From positions 1 through 64,000 of the forward strand of contig CAKORY010000002.1 of NCBI GenBank assembly GCA_934101795.1: a stretch of DNA of 64,000 nucleotides, read 5' to 3'. Source of the stretch: an uncultured Bacilli bacterium (lineage in GTDB: Bacteria; Bacillota_I; Bacilli_A; RF39; UBA660). The translations under genes were made by a program, and so were the position numbers. This document shows positions 28,011 to 36,733 of this stretch, piece by piece (position 1 is the stretch's first letter; every line of letters starts with the position of its first letter). Under the pieces are notes generated by a model. That model was not told where the DNA came from. It saw nothing but the letters and a program-made list of their open reading frames with translations, and did not search any database.

Positions 28011-28710
28011 TTTATTTGATTATCCGAATAGATACATTATGCAAATTAAAGATGGGTTTAAGTTTTCCTTGGACTCACTTTTACTCGCGGAATTTATAAG
28101 TTTACGCCAAAGTGATAAATTAATTTTAGATATGTGTACTGGTAATGCTCCGGTTCCTTTAGTTTTGAGTTTAAAAACAGATGCTAAAATTATTGGCTTT
28201 GAATTACAAAAAGATATAGCAGAACTTGCCTTAGAGTCTATATCTATAAATGGACTTGATAAACAAATAAAAGTAATTAATGATGATGTTAAAAATATTG
28301 ATGAATTTTTTAAACCTAATTCATTTGATGTAATAACTTGTAACCCACCTTATTTTAAAGTAAATGATGATAAAAGCAAAAATAAAAATGATTATTTAAC
28401 ACTTGCAAGACATGAAATTGCTATAGATTTAGAAACTATTTTTAAGCTTGTTAATAGATTTTTAAAAGATAATGGTAATTTTTATATGGTGCATAGGTCT
28501 GAAAGGCTTGACGAAATTATAATTTTTGCAAATAAATATAGGTTAAATGTTAAAGAAATTCAGTTTATTTCAACTAAAACGAATAATAATCCTAATACTA
28601 TTTTAGTAAAGTGCGTTAAAAATAGTAAGTTGGGTGTTAAAATAAAAAAAGAAATTTGTGTTGATAACATAAGCACTTATCAACATATATTTGAAGGGAG
28701 TAGTAAATAA
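27988..28710 (+). CDS. tRNA1(Val) A37 N6-methyltransferase-like protein (YabB)
   Basis: SAM-dependent methyltransferase. The N-terminal FKFSLDSLLLAEF is typical of the TrmN6/YabB family. The SAM site is LDMCTGNAPVPLVLS (about 48–62) and the catalytic motif is CNPPYF (about 116). 240 residues. A GTG at 28000 is an equally plausible start. It overlaps ricT by 23 nt and touches pth. Confidence 0.87.
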   Translation: MILKVKNDLFDYPNRYIMQIKDGFKFSLDSLLLAEFISLRQSDKLILDMCTGNAPVPLVLSLKTDAKIIGFELQKDIAELALESISINGLDKQIKVINDDVKNIDEFFKPNSFDVITCNPPYFKVNDDKSKNKNDYLTLARHEIAIDLETIFKLVNRFLKDNGNFYMVHRSERLDEIIIFANKYRLNVKEIQFISTKTNNNPNTILVKCVKNSKLGVKIKKEICVDNISTYQHIFEGSSK

Positions 28711-29261
28711 TGAAACTTATTGTTGGACTTGGAAATCCTGGTAAAGAATATGAAAATACTAGACATAATGTTGGTTTTATGATTTTAGATGATTATTTAG
28801 GAAATGTTAAATGGTCAAATAAATTTAATGCTTTATATTATGAATGCTTTATTAGTATTGAAAAAGTAATATTTGTAAAACCCTTAACTTATATGAATAA
28901 TTCTGGTAATGCAGTTGGAGAATTTGTTAGATATTATAATATTGAGGTAAAAGACATTTTAATTATTCAGGACGATTTAGATGAAGAAATAGGTTTATAT
29001 AAACTAAAATTAAATTCATCTAGTGGTGGTCATAATGGTATTAAATCAATTATTAGTTCTCTTGGAACTCAAAGTTTTCCTAGATTAAAGGTAGGAATTG
29101 GAAGTGTTAAAAAAGATGAAGTTATAGATTATGTACTTGGAAAATTTAGTAAAAGGGAAATGGAAATATTAAATAATGAATTTAGCACTTTTAGAAAAAT
29201 AATTGAATCTTTTGTAAATGTAGGAATAGATAAAACAATGAATGTTTATAATACTAAATAA
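28710..29261 (+). CDS. pth: Peptidyl-tRNA hydrolase
   Basis: Recycles peptidyl-tRNA. It begins KLIVGLGNPGKEYENTRHNV with the catalytic His (about 20), then PLTYMNNSG and QDDLDEEIG (catalytic Asp), and SSGGHNGIKSI. 183 residues. The ATG overlaps the previous stop by one base, and mfd follows after 9 nt. Confidence 0.97.
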   Translation: MKLIVGLGNPGKEYENTRHNVGFMILDDYLGNVKWSNKFNALYYECFISIEKVIFVKPLTYMNNSGNAVGEFVRYYNIEVKDILIIQDDLDEEIGLYKLKLNSSSGGHNGIKSIISSLGTQSFPRLKVGIGSVKKDEVIDYVLGKFSKREMEILNNEFSTFRKIIESFVNVGIDKTMNVYNTK

Positions 29262-29270
29262 AGAGGAAAT

Positions 29271-32200
29271 ATGAAGTTTTTAGATGATTATTTTAATTAT
29301 GAAATTGGAACGGAAATATCTGGTTTAACTAATGAGTTAAACGTTTTTTACATTGATAAATTAGGTGAAAAGTTTGATAGAAATATAATTGTTCTTACAA
29401 GTTCTTTGTTTGAAGCTAATAAAATATATGATAATTTAGTTAAAATGCATGATAATACTTTACTTTTTCCAATGGATGATTTTTTGTCATCTATGTTGGT
29501 GGCAAGTAGTCCCGAACTTAAGTATAAAAGACTTGAAACTTTAGATAAATTAAAAAGTGGTAATAAATATATTATAGTTACAAATTTAATGGGGTATTTA
29601 AAATATTTACCTAGTGCAAGTATTAAAAATTTTATTGATATTAAGAAAAATGATATTATTAAACGTGATGATTTAGTTAAAGAAATGGATGACTTAGGTT
29701 ATCATCGTGAGTCTTTAGTAACAATGTCCGGAGAGTATGCTGTTCGTGGATTTATTTTAGACTTGTATCCGATTGATTATGATCATCCGATTAGAATTGA
29801 ATTTGATGGTAATGTAATTGATAATATAAAATATTTTGATGAAAATACACAGATGTCAAATAATGATATTCATGATATTAAAATTAAGGCTATTGATGAA
29901 ATTGTATCAAGTGATAAAAATTCGTTATTTGATTATGCAAATAATCCTTTGGTAGTTTATGTGGATAAATCTCAGATTGAAGCTTCATATTCTAAGTTAC
30001 TTGATGATATATCGGAATATAAAGAGTCAAATGAAATAACAAATGATTTAATGTATTCTTTAAATGATATTCATGATACTGATAGAATATATGTTAATTT
30101 ATTTGCTAGTGAAGGTTTAAATTTGAACGCTCAAAGTATTATAAATTATAAGGAAAATTTTGAAAAATTATCTGCGGATTATGATGCTTGGATTAAAGCT
30201 GGAAAAATAGTATATTTTTATTTAAGTAAAGTAGAAGAAAAGAAAAAGTTACTTAAGATTATACCTAGTGCTCATATTGTAATGAAAGAATTATCTCATG
30301 GTTTTATACTGGATAAGTATGTAGTTATTTCTGAAAATGATATTGAAGATGTAAAAGTAAGTAATGGAGTTTATAAAAATAATTTTCATGTTGGTAAAAG
30401 AATAAAGGATTTTAATCAACTCGAAAAAGGAGATTATGTTGTTCATATTTCTCATGGTATTGGTATTTATCAGGGAATTACCACGCTTTCTGTTCGCGGT
30501 GTTCAAAAAGATTTTTTAACAATATTTTATGAAGGATCTGATAAGATTTATGTGCCTGTTGAAAAAATAAATTTAATATATAAATATACTGGTAAAGATG
30601 GAATAAAACCTAAACTTAATAAACTTGGAAGTACAAACTGGGAAAAAACTAAAAAATATATTTCTGAAAAAGTTAAAGATATTTCTAGAGAACTTATTAT
30701 TCTTTATAAAAAAAGATTAGAACTTAAGAAAAAACCTTATAAGGATTATCCTGAAGAAGATGTGTTTGCTAGTGAGTTTAAGTATGACCTTACGGTGGAT
30801 CAAGCTAAAGCAGTCGTAGAAATTAATAATGACTTGAAAAAAACTAATCCGATGGATAGGTTACTTTGTGGTGATGTAGGTTTTGGTAAAACTGAAGTTG
30901 CTATGAGAGCTATGTTTAAGGCTGTTTTAAATAATGAACAAGTACTTTATTTGTGTCCAACTACTATTCTTTCAAAACAACAATATAATGTTGCAAAAGA
31001 AAGATTTAAAAATTGGCCAATAGAAATAGCCCTTTTAAATAGACATGTAAGTGTTAAGAAAGCTAAAGAAATACTGGAAGATTTAAAGAATGGCAAAATT
31101 GATATATTGTTTGGTACTCATAGGATACTTAGTGATGATATTGTTTGTAAAAATTTAGGCATGTTGGTAGTTGATGAAGAACAAAGATTTGGTGTTACTC
31201 ATAAAGAAAAAATTAAAACCATGAAAAGTGATGTTAATGTTTTAACGCTTAGTGCCACTCCGATACCTAGAACATTAAAGATGGCTATGTCTGGTCTTAG
31301 AGATTTATCAGTTATCGATACACCACCAGTTAATAGATATCCAGTTCAGACTTATGTAGCAGTTGAAGATGATTTTTTAATTAAAGATGCTATTTATAAG
31401 GAATTAGCTAGAAAAGGACAAATATTTATTCTTTATAATAGAGTGGAAACAATTGAAAAATATATGAAACATATAAAAGATTTGATTCCAGATGCTAGAA
31501 TAAATTTTGCACATGGTAAAATGGAAAAAGATGAGCTTGATAGCATAATGACATCATTTATAAATAATGAATTTGATATTTTAATTTGTACAACAATAAT
31601 TGAAAGTGGAATTGATATTCCAAATGTTAATACTTTAATAATTCATGATGCAGATAATTTTGGCCTAAGTCAGCTTTATCAAATTCGTGGTCGTGTGGGT
31701 CGTAGTGATAAGGTTGCTTATGCTTATTTAATGTATGAAAAAAATAAAATGCTAAATGATATTGCTATTAAAAGGCTCAATACTATTAAGGAATTTACAG
31801 AACTTGGTAGTGGATATAGAATTGCTATGAGAGATTTAAGTTTACGGGGTGCAGGTGATGTATTTGGGGCTTCTCAGGCTGGTTTTGTGGATAGTGTTGG
31901 TATTTCCCTTTATATGAAAATGATTGAAGATGAAATTAAACGTCAACGCGGAGAGAAAGTGGAAGATGAAGATACTGAAACTCAAGCTTTAATTAATGTA
32001 AATACCCATATTAGTGATACATATGTAACTGATGAAGATATTAAAATTGAAATACATCAAAAGATTAATGAAATTGATTCTTATGAAAAATTATTAGAAA
32101 TAAAAGGTGAACTTGAAGATAGATTTGGTAAAGTTACTCAAGATATGCTAGTTTATATGTATGAAGAATGGTTTGAAAAACTTGCTAAAAAATATAATAT

Positions 32201-32420
32201 AAAACAAGTAGTCCAAACGGATAGAAGCATTGAAATAACCTTACCTGAGGATGTATCAAGTAATATTAAAGGTGATAAGCTTTTAATTGAAGCAATGAAC
32301 TTATCAAGAAGCTTTAATATAAAGTATGTTAATAAAAAAATTAGTATTTTACTTTATACTAAAGATTTACCTAAACACTTTATATTTTATATAGTAACTT
32401 TACTTGAAAAGATACTTTAA
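29271..32420 (+). CDS. mfd: Transcription-repair coupling factor
   Basis: Large translocase that removes stalled RNA polymerase. UvrB-like domain 1 covers residues 1–350. The RNA polymerase-interacting domain (GDYVVHISHGIGIYQG) lies at about 390–470. The RecG-like helicase has Walker A CGDVGFGKTEVAMRA (about 538) and Walker B DEEQRFG (DEEQ). The TRG motif and C-terminal UvrA-binding domain follow. 1049 residues, complete. Confidence 0.97.
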   Translation: MKFLDDYFNYEIGTEISGLTNELNVFYIDKLGEKFDRNIIVLTSSLFEANKIYDNLVKMHDNTLLFPMDDFLSSMLVASSPELKYKRLETLDKLKSGNKYIIVTNLMGYLKYLPSASIKNFIDIKKNDIIKRDDLVKEMDDLGYHRESLVTMSGEYAVRGFILDLYPIDYDHPIRIEFDGNVIDNIKYFDENTQMSNNDIHDIKIKAIDEIVSSDKNSLFDYANNPLVVYVDKSQIEASYSKLLDDISEYKESNEITNDLMYSLNDIHDTDRIYVNLFASEGLNLNAQSIINYKENFEKLSADYDAWIKAGKIVYFYLSKVEEKKKLLKIIPSAHIVMKELSHGFILDKYVVISENDIEDVKVSNGVYKNNFHVGKRIKDFNQLEKGDYVVHISHGIGIYQGITTLSVRGVQKDFLTIFYEGSDKIYVPVEKINLIYKYTGKDGIKPKLNKLGSTNWEKTKKYISEKVKDISRELIILYKKRLELKKKPYKDYPEEDVFASEFKYDLTVDQAKAVVEINNDLKKTNPMDRLLCGDVGFGKTEVAMRAMFKAVLNNEQVLYLCPTTILSKQQYNVAKERFKNWPIEIALLNRHVSVKKAKEILEDLKNGKIDILFGTHRILSDDIVCKNLGMLVVDEEQRFGVTHKEKIKTMKSDVNVLTLSATPIPRTLKMAMSGLRDLSVIDTPPVNRYPVQTYVAVEDDFLIKDAIYKELARKGQIFILYNRVETIEKYMKHIKDLIPDARINFAHGKMEKDELDSIMTSFINNEFDILICTTIIESGIDIPNVNTLIIHDADNFGLSQLYQIRGRVGRSDKVAYAYLMYEKNKMLNDIAIKRLNTIKEFTELGSGYRIAMRDLSLRGAGDVFGASQAGFVDSVGISLYMKMIEDEIKRQRGEKVEDEDTETQALINVNTHISDTYVTDEDIKIEIHQKINEIDSYEKLLEIKGELEDRFGKVTQDMLVYMYEEWFEKLAKKYNIKQVVQTDRSIEITLPEDVSSNIKGDKLLIEAMNLSRSFNIKYVNKKISILLYTKDLPKHFIFYIVTLLEKIL

Positions 32421-32439
32421 TACATAAAAATTTTAATTT

Positions 32440-32477
32440 GCTCCACAATAAGTAATGAAGTGGAGTGAATTTTTTTG
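32440..32477 (+). promoter_or_regulatory. Hairpin overlapping the spoVT ribosome binding site
   Basis: CTCCAC (32441–32446) pairs with GTGGAG (32460–32465); T residues and the TTG start follow. It can act as the mfd terminator, and the right arm is the only ribosome binding site (GGAG) of spoVT, so folding would also block its translation. Confidence 0.55.
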
Positions 32478-32987
32478 AAACAAACTGGTGTAACAAGAAA
32501 AATAGATGAACTTGGAAGAATAGTTATTCCAAAGGAAATTAGAAAGAACTTAGGTATTAGAGATGGTGAAGCTCTAGAGATATTTACTAGTGAAGATAGC
32601 ATTATATTAAAAAAATATTTTGAGGTAAGAAGGTATGAAGATTTAAGTAGTAAATTATGTGAACTTATTAAAAATATTTATAATGTTGATTTAGTAATTA
32701 CAGATAGAGAAAAGGTTATTACTTCTTCGAATAAGGATATTGTGGAAAACTCTAAACTTAATAACAAATTTTTGGAACTTATTGATAACAGAGAAATGTT
32801 TATAACTAAAGAGTTATCAACAATAAATTTAGGTGTTGATATAAGTGGATATTTTACTTTGATACCCATTATTGCATCAAGTGATTCTTTGGGGCTTGTT
32901 ATTATTATAAGTGATAAAATAAATGATTATAGTTCTTTGGGAAAATTACTTGCAAAAATTATTGCTGATAAAATTGATATATTTTAA
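32475..32987 (+). CDS. spoVT: Stage V sporulation protein T (AbrB-family regulator)
   Basis: Forespore regulator. The N-terminal AbrB domain reads TGVTRKIDELGRIVIPKEIR (about 3–22), then EALEIFTSEDSIILKKY. The remaining 120 residues form the GAF-like domain found only in SpoVT (a plain AbrB ends near residue 95). 170 residues against 178 in B. subtilis. It follows mfd as in Bacillus. Confidence 0.93.
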   Translation: MKQTGVTRKIDELGRIVIPKEIRKNLGIRDGEALEIFTSEDSIILKKYFEVRRYEDLSSKLCELIKNIYNVDLVITDREKVITSSNKDIVENSKLNNKFLELIDNREMFITKELSTINLGVDISGYFTLIPIIASSDSLGLVIIISDKINDYSSLGKLLAKIIADKIDIF

Positions 32988-32988
32988 C

Positions 32989-33017
32989 TTGAATTAAACT
33001 AAGATTTATGATAAACT
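32989..33017 (+). promoter_or_regulatory. Promoter of the T-box unit
   Basis: -35 TTGAAT (32989–32994), 17-bp spacer, -10 TAAACT (33012–33017). Confidence 0.55.
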
Positions 33018-33024
33018 AGTTTTA

Positions 33025-33220
33025 ATTAACGAAGAAGGAAAGAGTAGATATCATTCGTTTCATAGAGATTTTTTGGTTGGTGGAAAAGAAAAGATGAAGA
33101 TATTCGAACATGGCTCTGGAGTTAAAAGCGGGTAATTACGTTATAAATTTTAAGTTGCATGATAAATCATGAATTAAGGTGGTACCGCGGGTTATACTCG
33201 TCCTTAGTTTGTGGTTTTTT
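33025..33220 (+). ncRNA. T-box leader, probably methionine-specific
   Basis: The T-box sequence AAGGTGGTACCGCGGG is at 33176–33191, followed by a terminator half CGTCCTTAG that pairs with ATTAAGG; the inner CGGGTTATACTCG also pairs; then GTGGTTTTTTT. The preceding 33030–33120 can form Stem I. A Met codon ATG in GAACATGGCTCTGGAG is in the right place for the specifier loop. It controls dut and metG: uncharged tRNA-Met should allow readthrough. Confidence 0.92.
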
Positions 33221-33233
33221 TATTGGAGGAAAT

Positions 33234-33731
33234 ATGAGAAAGTTTGAAAAAATAAGTTATCCTGAATTTGTTAAAGTTTTTGGAGATAATAAGACTTTAT
33301 ATGATGATTATATGCTCCCTTTAAGAGGGACAAAATGTAGTGCAGGTTATGATTTTTTTGCCATAAAAGATTATGTTATTAAACCAAATGAGATTGTTAA
33401 GATACCAACTGGTTATAAGGCTACTTTTGAAAGTGATGAAATGCTTATGATCGTGGTAAGAAGTAGCATGGGTTTTAAATACAATATAAGACTTACTAAT
33501 CAAGTGGGAATTATTGAAAGTGATTACTATAATAATTCAGATAATGAAGGCCACATGTGGGTATGTTTACAAAATCATGGTGATAAGGAATATATAATAA
33601 ATAAGGGAGATGCTTATGCCCAAGGGATTTTTGTTAAGTTTTTGATAACTGATGATGATAAAGCTGATACAATTAGAACTGGTGGTATAGGTAGTACAAA
33701 TAAAAAGAAAGAAGGAAATGAAAATGAATAA
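33234..33731 (+). CDS. dut: dUTP diphosphatase-like protein
   Basis: Trimeric dUTPase fold. The five motifs are recognisable: AGYDFFA (1), RSSMGFK (2), GIIESDYYNN (3), GDAYAQGIF (4) and RTGGIGST (5, normally GFGST; Phe replaced by Ile). An insertion (DNEGHMWVCLQNHGD) between motifs 3 and 4 and the extended N-terminus are typical of the longer Firmicute/phage-type forms. 165 residues. It is the first gene after a methionine T-box, an unexpected place, and overlaps metG by 8 nt. Confidence 0.85.
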   Translation: MRKFEKISYPEFVKVFGDNKTLYDDYMLPLRGTKCSAGYDFFAIKDYVIKPNEIVKIPTGYKATFESDEMLMIVVRSSMGFKYNIRLTNQVGIIESDYYNNSDNEGHMWVCLQNHGDKEYIINKGDAYAQGIFVKFLITDDDKADTIRTGGIGSTNKKKEGNENE

Positions 33732-35256
33732 AAAATATTACATAACAACACCAATATATTATCCAAGTGCGAATTTTCATATTGGTCATTGTTATACAAC
33801 TATAATAGCTGATGCTATTGCAAGATATAAAAGATTAAATGGATATGATGTGTTTTTCCAAACTGGAACAGATGAACATGGTGCAAAAATTGAACAAAAA
33901 GCAAAGGAAGCTGGTGTTACTCCGAAAGAATATGTTGATGAAATAATATTAAATGCAAAAGATTTATGGAAAAGCTTAAATATTTCATATGATTATTTTA
34001 TTAGAACAACTGATGAACATCACGTAAAAGCAGTACAAAAAATATTTAAAAAATTGTATGATAAAGGTGATATTTACAAGGGCTCTTATGAAGGATTGTA
34101 TTGTGTTCCATGTGAGTCTTTTTGGACTGAAACTCAACTTGTAGATGGTAAATGTCCAGATTGTGGAAGAGATGTTAAAACTGTTACTGAAGAAGCATAC
34201 TTTTTTAAGTTATCTAAGTATCAAGATGCCTTAATCAAATTATATGATGAAAATCCTGAATTTATTTTACCTGTTTCAAGAAAGAATGAACTTGTAAATA
34301 ACTTTATTAAACCAGGACTTGAAGATTTATGTGTTTCAAGAACTTCAGTTAAATGGGGAATTCCTGTAGATTTTGATCCAAAGCATGTAATTTATGTATG
34401 GATTGATGCTTTATCAAACTATATTACATCTTTAGGTTATCCAGATGAAAATGCTCCATTATTTAAAAAATATTGGCCTGCTGATTTACACTTAGTTGGT
34501 AAGGAAATAACAAGATTTCATGCTATTATTTGGCCAGCACTTCTTATGGCTTTAGATTTACCACTTCCAAAGCAAGTATTTGGTCATGGATGGCTTGTTA
34601 TAAATGGTGGTAAGATTTCTAAGTCACTTGGAAATTATAAAGATCCTAGAGAATATATTGATGCTTATGGTGTTGATGCAGTTAGATATTTTGCTTTAAG
34701 GGAAGTATCTTTTGGAAGTGATGGTGCTTTTTCTGAAGAAGCTTTAATTAATAGAACAAATGCAGATTTGGTAAATAACTTAGGTAATTTAGTTAATAGA
34801 ACAATAAGTATGAGTCATAAATATTTTGATGGTGTGGTAGAAAATCCAAGAGTAAATGAAGAAATTGATAATGATTTAATTAGTGCTGTTACAAGTTTAA
34901 AAGCAAAAGTTGATGAAAAAATGGATGGTTTAAAGGTTAATGAAGCTTTAGAAGAAATATTTGAAGTTTTAAAAAGATGTAATAAATATATTGATGAAAC
35001 AACTCCATGGATACTTGCTAAAGATGAAACTAAACAAGATAGATTAAAAACTGTTTTATATAATATTTTAGAAAGTATCAGAGTATGTGCAATACTTCTT
35101 GAACCATTTATCAATATAACAAGTGAAAAAATATTAAATGAAATTAATACTAATGAAAGAAATATTGAAAGTATAAGTAAGTTTGGTAATTTAGAATGTG
35201 GAATTACATTAAATAAACCAGAAATTTTATTTAATAGGATTGAAATAAATGAATAA
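33724..35256 (+). CDS. metG: Methionyl-tRNA synthetase
   Basis: Class I synthetase. The HIGH motif reads FHIGH (about 19–23) and the KMSKS motif GGKISKSLGN (about 298); a zinc knuckle CVPCESFW...CPDCGRD lies at about 125–150. At 510 residues it ends after the anticodon-binding helices and lacks the C-terminal EMAPII-type tRNA-binding domain of B. subtilis MetS (664). The ATG at 33724 has AAGGA 7 nt upstream. Confidence 0.95.
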   Translation: MNKKYYITTPIYYPSANFHIGHCYTTIIADAIARYKRLNGYDVFFQTGTDEHGAKIEQKAKEAGVTPKEYVDEIILNAKDLWKSLNISYDYFIRTTDEHHVKAVQKIFKKLYDKGDIYKGSYEGLYCVPCESFWTETQLVDGKCPDCGRDVKTVTEEAYFFKLSKYQDALIKLYDENPEFILPVSRKNELVNNFIKPGLEDLCVSRTSVKWGIPVDFDPKHVIYVWIDALSNYITSLGYPDENAPLFKKYWPADLHLVGKEITRFHAIIWPALLMALDLPLPKQVFGHGWLVINGGKISKSLGNYKDPREYIDAYGVDAVRYFALREVSFGSDGAFSEEALINRTNADLVNNLGNLVNRTISMSHKYFDGVVENPRVNEEIDNDLISAVTSLKAKVDEKMDGLKVNEALEEIFEVLKRCNKYIDETTPWILAKDETKQDRLKTVLYNILESIRVCAILLEPFINITSEKILNEINTNERNIESISKFGNLECGITLNKPEILFNRIEINE

Positions 35257-36019
35257 TTATTTTGTAGATACGCATTGTCATATATTTAAATCTGATTATG
35301 AAAATATTGATGACGTATTAAAAGATGCCAGTAATAACTGTATAAAATATTTTATTAATAATGGTAGTAATGATAAATACAATAAAGAAGTACTTGAACT
35401 TATAGAAAAATATCCATGTATGTATGGCGCAATTGGTATTCATCCAGAAGATGTAGATAGTTATTCTTTAGATGATATAAAATTTATTGAAAATAATATT
35501 TCTAATAAAAAAATTGTTGCTATTGGTGAAATTGGTTTAGATTATCATTATACAAAAGAAAATAAAGATGAACAGATTAAATTATTTGAAATGCAACTTT
35601 CTTTAGCTGAAAAGTATAATATGCCTGTTATTGTGCATTCAAGAGATGCTACGGAAGATACAATTAATTCTTTAAAAAAATTTAATTGTAAAGGTGTAAT
35701 TCATTCATTTTCGGGAAGTTTAGAAACTGCGAGAATATACATTAAAATGGGATATATGATAGGTGTTAATGGGGTTATAACTTTTAAAAACGCTAAAATT
35801 AAAGACGTTATTAAAGAAGTAGGACTTGAACATATTGTTCTAGAAACTGATAGTCCATATCTTACACCAGAGCCTTTTAGAGGAAAACAAAATAATCCTG
35901 GACATGTGTTAGAGGTAGCTAAATTTGTAGCTAATTTGTATGGCATTTCTCTAGAAGAACTTGCTGTTCAAACTAATAAAAATGTTACAAATATGTATAA
36001 AAAGATGAAGTTAGATTAA
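35249..36019 (+). CDS. TatD-family deoxyribonuclease
   Basis: Metal-dependent hydrolase. It begins YFVDTHCHIF (metal-binding HxH), has GAIGIHPE, GEIGLDYH (metal Glu), VIVHSRDA (His) and LETDSPYLTP (Asp), and is 256 residues. This is the YabD orthologue by position (after metG). It overlaps metG by 8 nt and is followed by a strong terminator. Confidence 0.93.
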   Translation: MNNYFVDTHCHIFKSDYENIDDVLKDASNNCIKYFINNGSNDKYNKEVLELIEKYPCMYGAIGIHPEDVDSYSLDDIKFIENNISNKKIVAIGEIGLDYHYTKENKDEQIKLFEMQLSLAEKYNMPVIVHSRDATEDTINSLKKFNCKGVIHSFSGSLETARIYIKMGYMIGVNGVITFKNAKIKDVIKEVGLEHIVLETDSPYLTPEPFRGKQNNPGHVLEVAKFVANLYGISLEELAVQTNKNVTNMYKKMKLD

Positions 36020-36039
36020 TTTTAACTTCATCTTTTTTT
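36002..36039 (+). terminator. Terminator after the dut–metG–tatD unit
   Basis: AAGATGAAGTTA and TAACTTCATCTT form a 12-bp stem followed by T residues; the left arm overlaps the tatD stop region. Confidence 0.9.
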
Positions 36040-36126
36040 GACTAATTTAAAGTGGTACCCCTTGAATAATTTAAAATTACTTGTATGTTATTAATATTAC
36101 AAAATAAATATGTAAAATATTGTCAA

Positions 36127-36181
36127 TTGCTTTATTAGAATATTAATGTTATAATTTAGATATCCAAGAAGGAGTGGATAT
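36127..36181 (+). promoter_or_regulatory. Promoter and dyad before the 3D-domain gene
   Basis: -35 TTGCTT (36127–36132), 17 bp, -10 TATAAT (36150–36155). Just downstream the perfect dyad AGATATCC–AAGAAGGAGT–GGATATCT (36158–36182) has the AAGGAG ribosome binding site in its loop. Confidence 0.65.
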
Positions 36182-36185
36182 CTAT

Positions 36186-36713
36186 ATGAAAGTAGTAAAT
36201 TACTTTATTAGAATGTCAATTGTTATATTTATGTTTATAGTTGCTAAAAGTAGTTCTGATATTAAAATTGCTACAGTTGAAAATAATAATGTTAATAAAA
36301 CAGTTAATTTAACTACGATGGCTATGAAAATAATTGAAGTTGAAGATAATATAAAATATAGTCCAATTGCTACATATACAGGTGATTTAACTGGTTATGC
36401 TTATAATTGTCCATTATGTAATGGTACTTTAGGATGTATGCCAAAGTATAACATTAAAGATGGCACAACAACTTATAAAGATTATGAATATGGTGAAGTT
36501 AAAATTGTTGCTTCAAGTAATAATATAGCTTGTGGTTCAATAATTAGGTTTAAAAGTGATAGAGTTGGTGAAGGGGAACAATTTGCTATAGTTCTAGACC
36601 GTGGTGTTGGTGGCTATGCACTTGATTTACTTACACCAAGTGAAGATTATGCATCCAAATATATTGGAAGAAGTAAAATAACATATGATGTTTTAAGGAG
36701 CGGGTGGGAATAA
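36186..36713 (+). CDS. 3D-domain protein, exported
   Basis: An N-terminal hydrophobic segment (about 4–22, RMSIVIFMFIVAKSS) indicates export or anchoring. The C-terminal 110 residues form a 3D (MltA-like) fold: LTGYAYNCPLCNGTLGC, then GSIIRFKSD, IVLDRGVGGYALDLL with conserved Asp residues. It stands at the position of yabE but lacks the G5 and DUF348 domains. Four Cys residues in the CPLCNGTLGC region may bind a metal. Likely a peptidoglycan-acting enzyme. 175 residues. Confidence 0.82.
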   Translation: MKVVNYFIRMSIVIFMFIVAKSSSDIKIATVENNNVNKTVNLTTMAMKIIEVEDNIKYSPIATYTGDLTGYAYNCPLCNGTLGCMPKYNIKDGTTTYKDYEYGEVKIVASSNNIACGSIIRFKSDRVGEGEQFAIVLDRGVGGYALDLLTPSEDYASKYIGRSKITYDVLRSGWE

Positions 36714-36733
36714 AACCCTACCCGAATTTTTTT
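36701..36733 (+). terminator. Terminator abutting the rsmA start
   Basis: CGGGTGGG (36701–36708) and CCCTACCCG (36716–36724) pair with one bulge, then AATTTTTTTA; the rsmA ATG begins right after the T-run, so rsmA depends on readthrough or on the upstream GTG at 36704. Confidence 0.7.
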
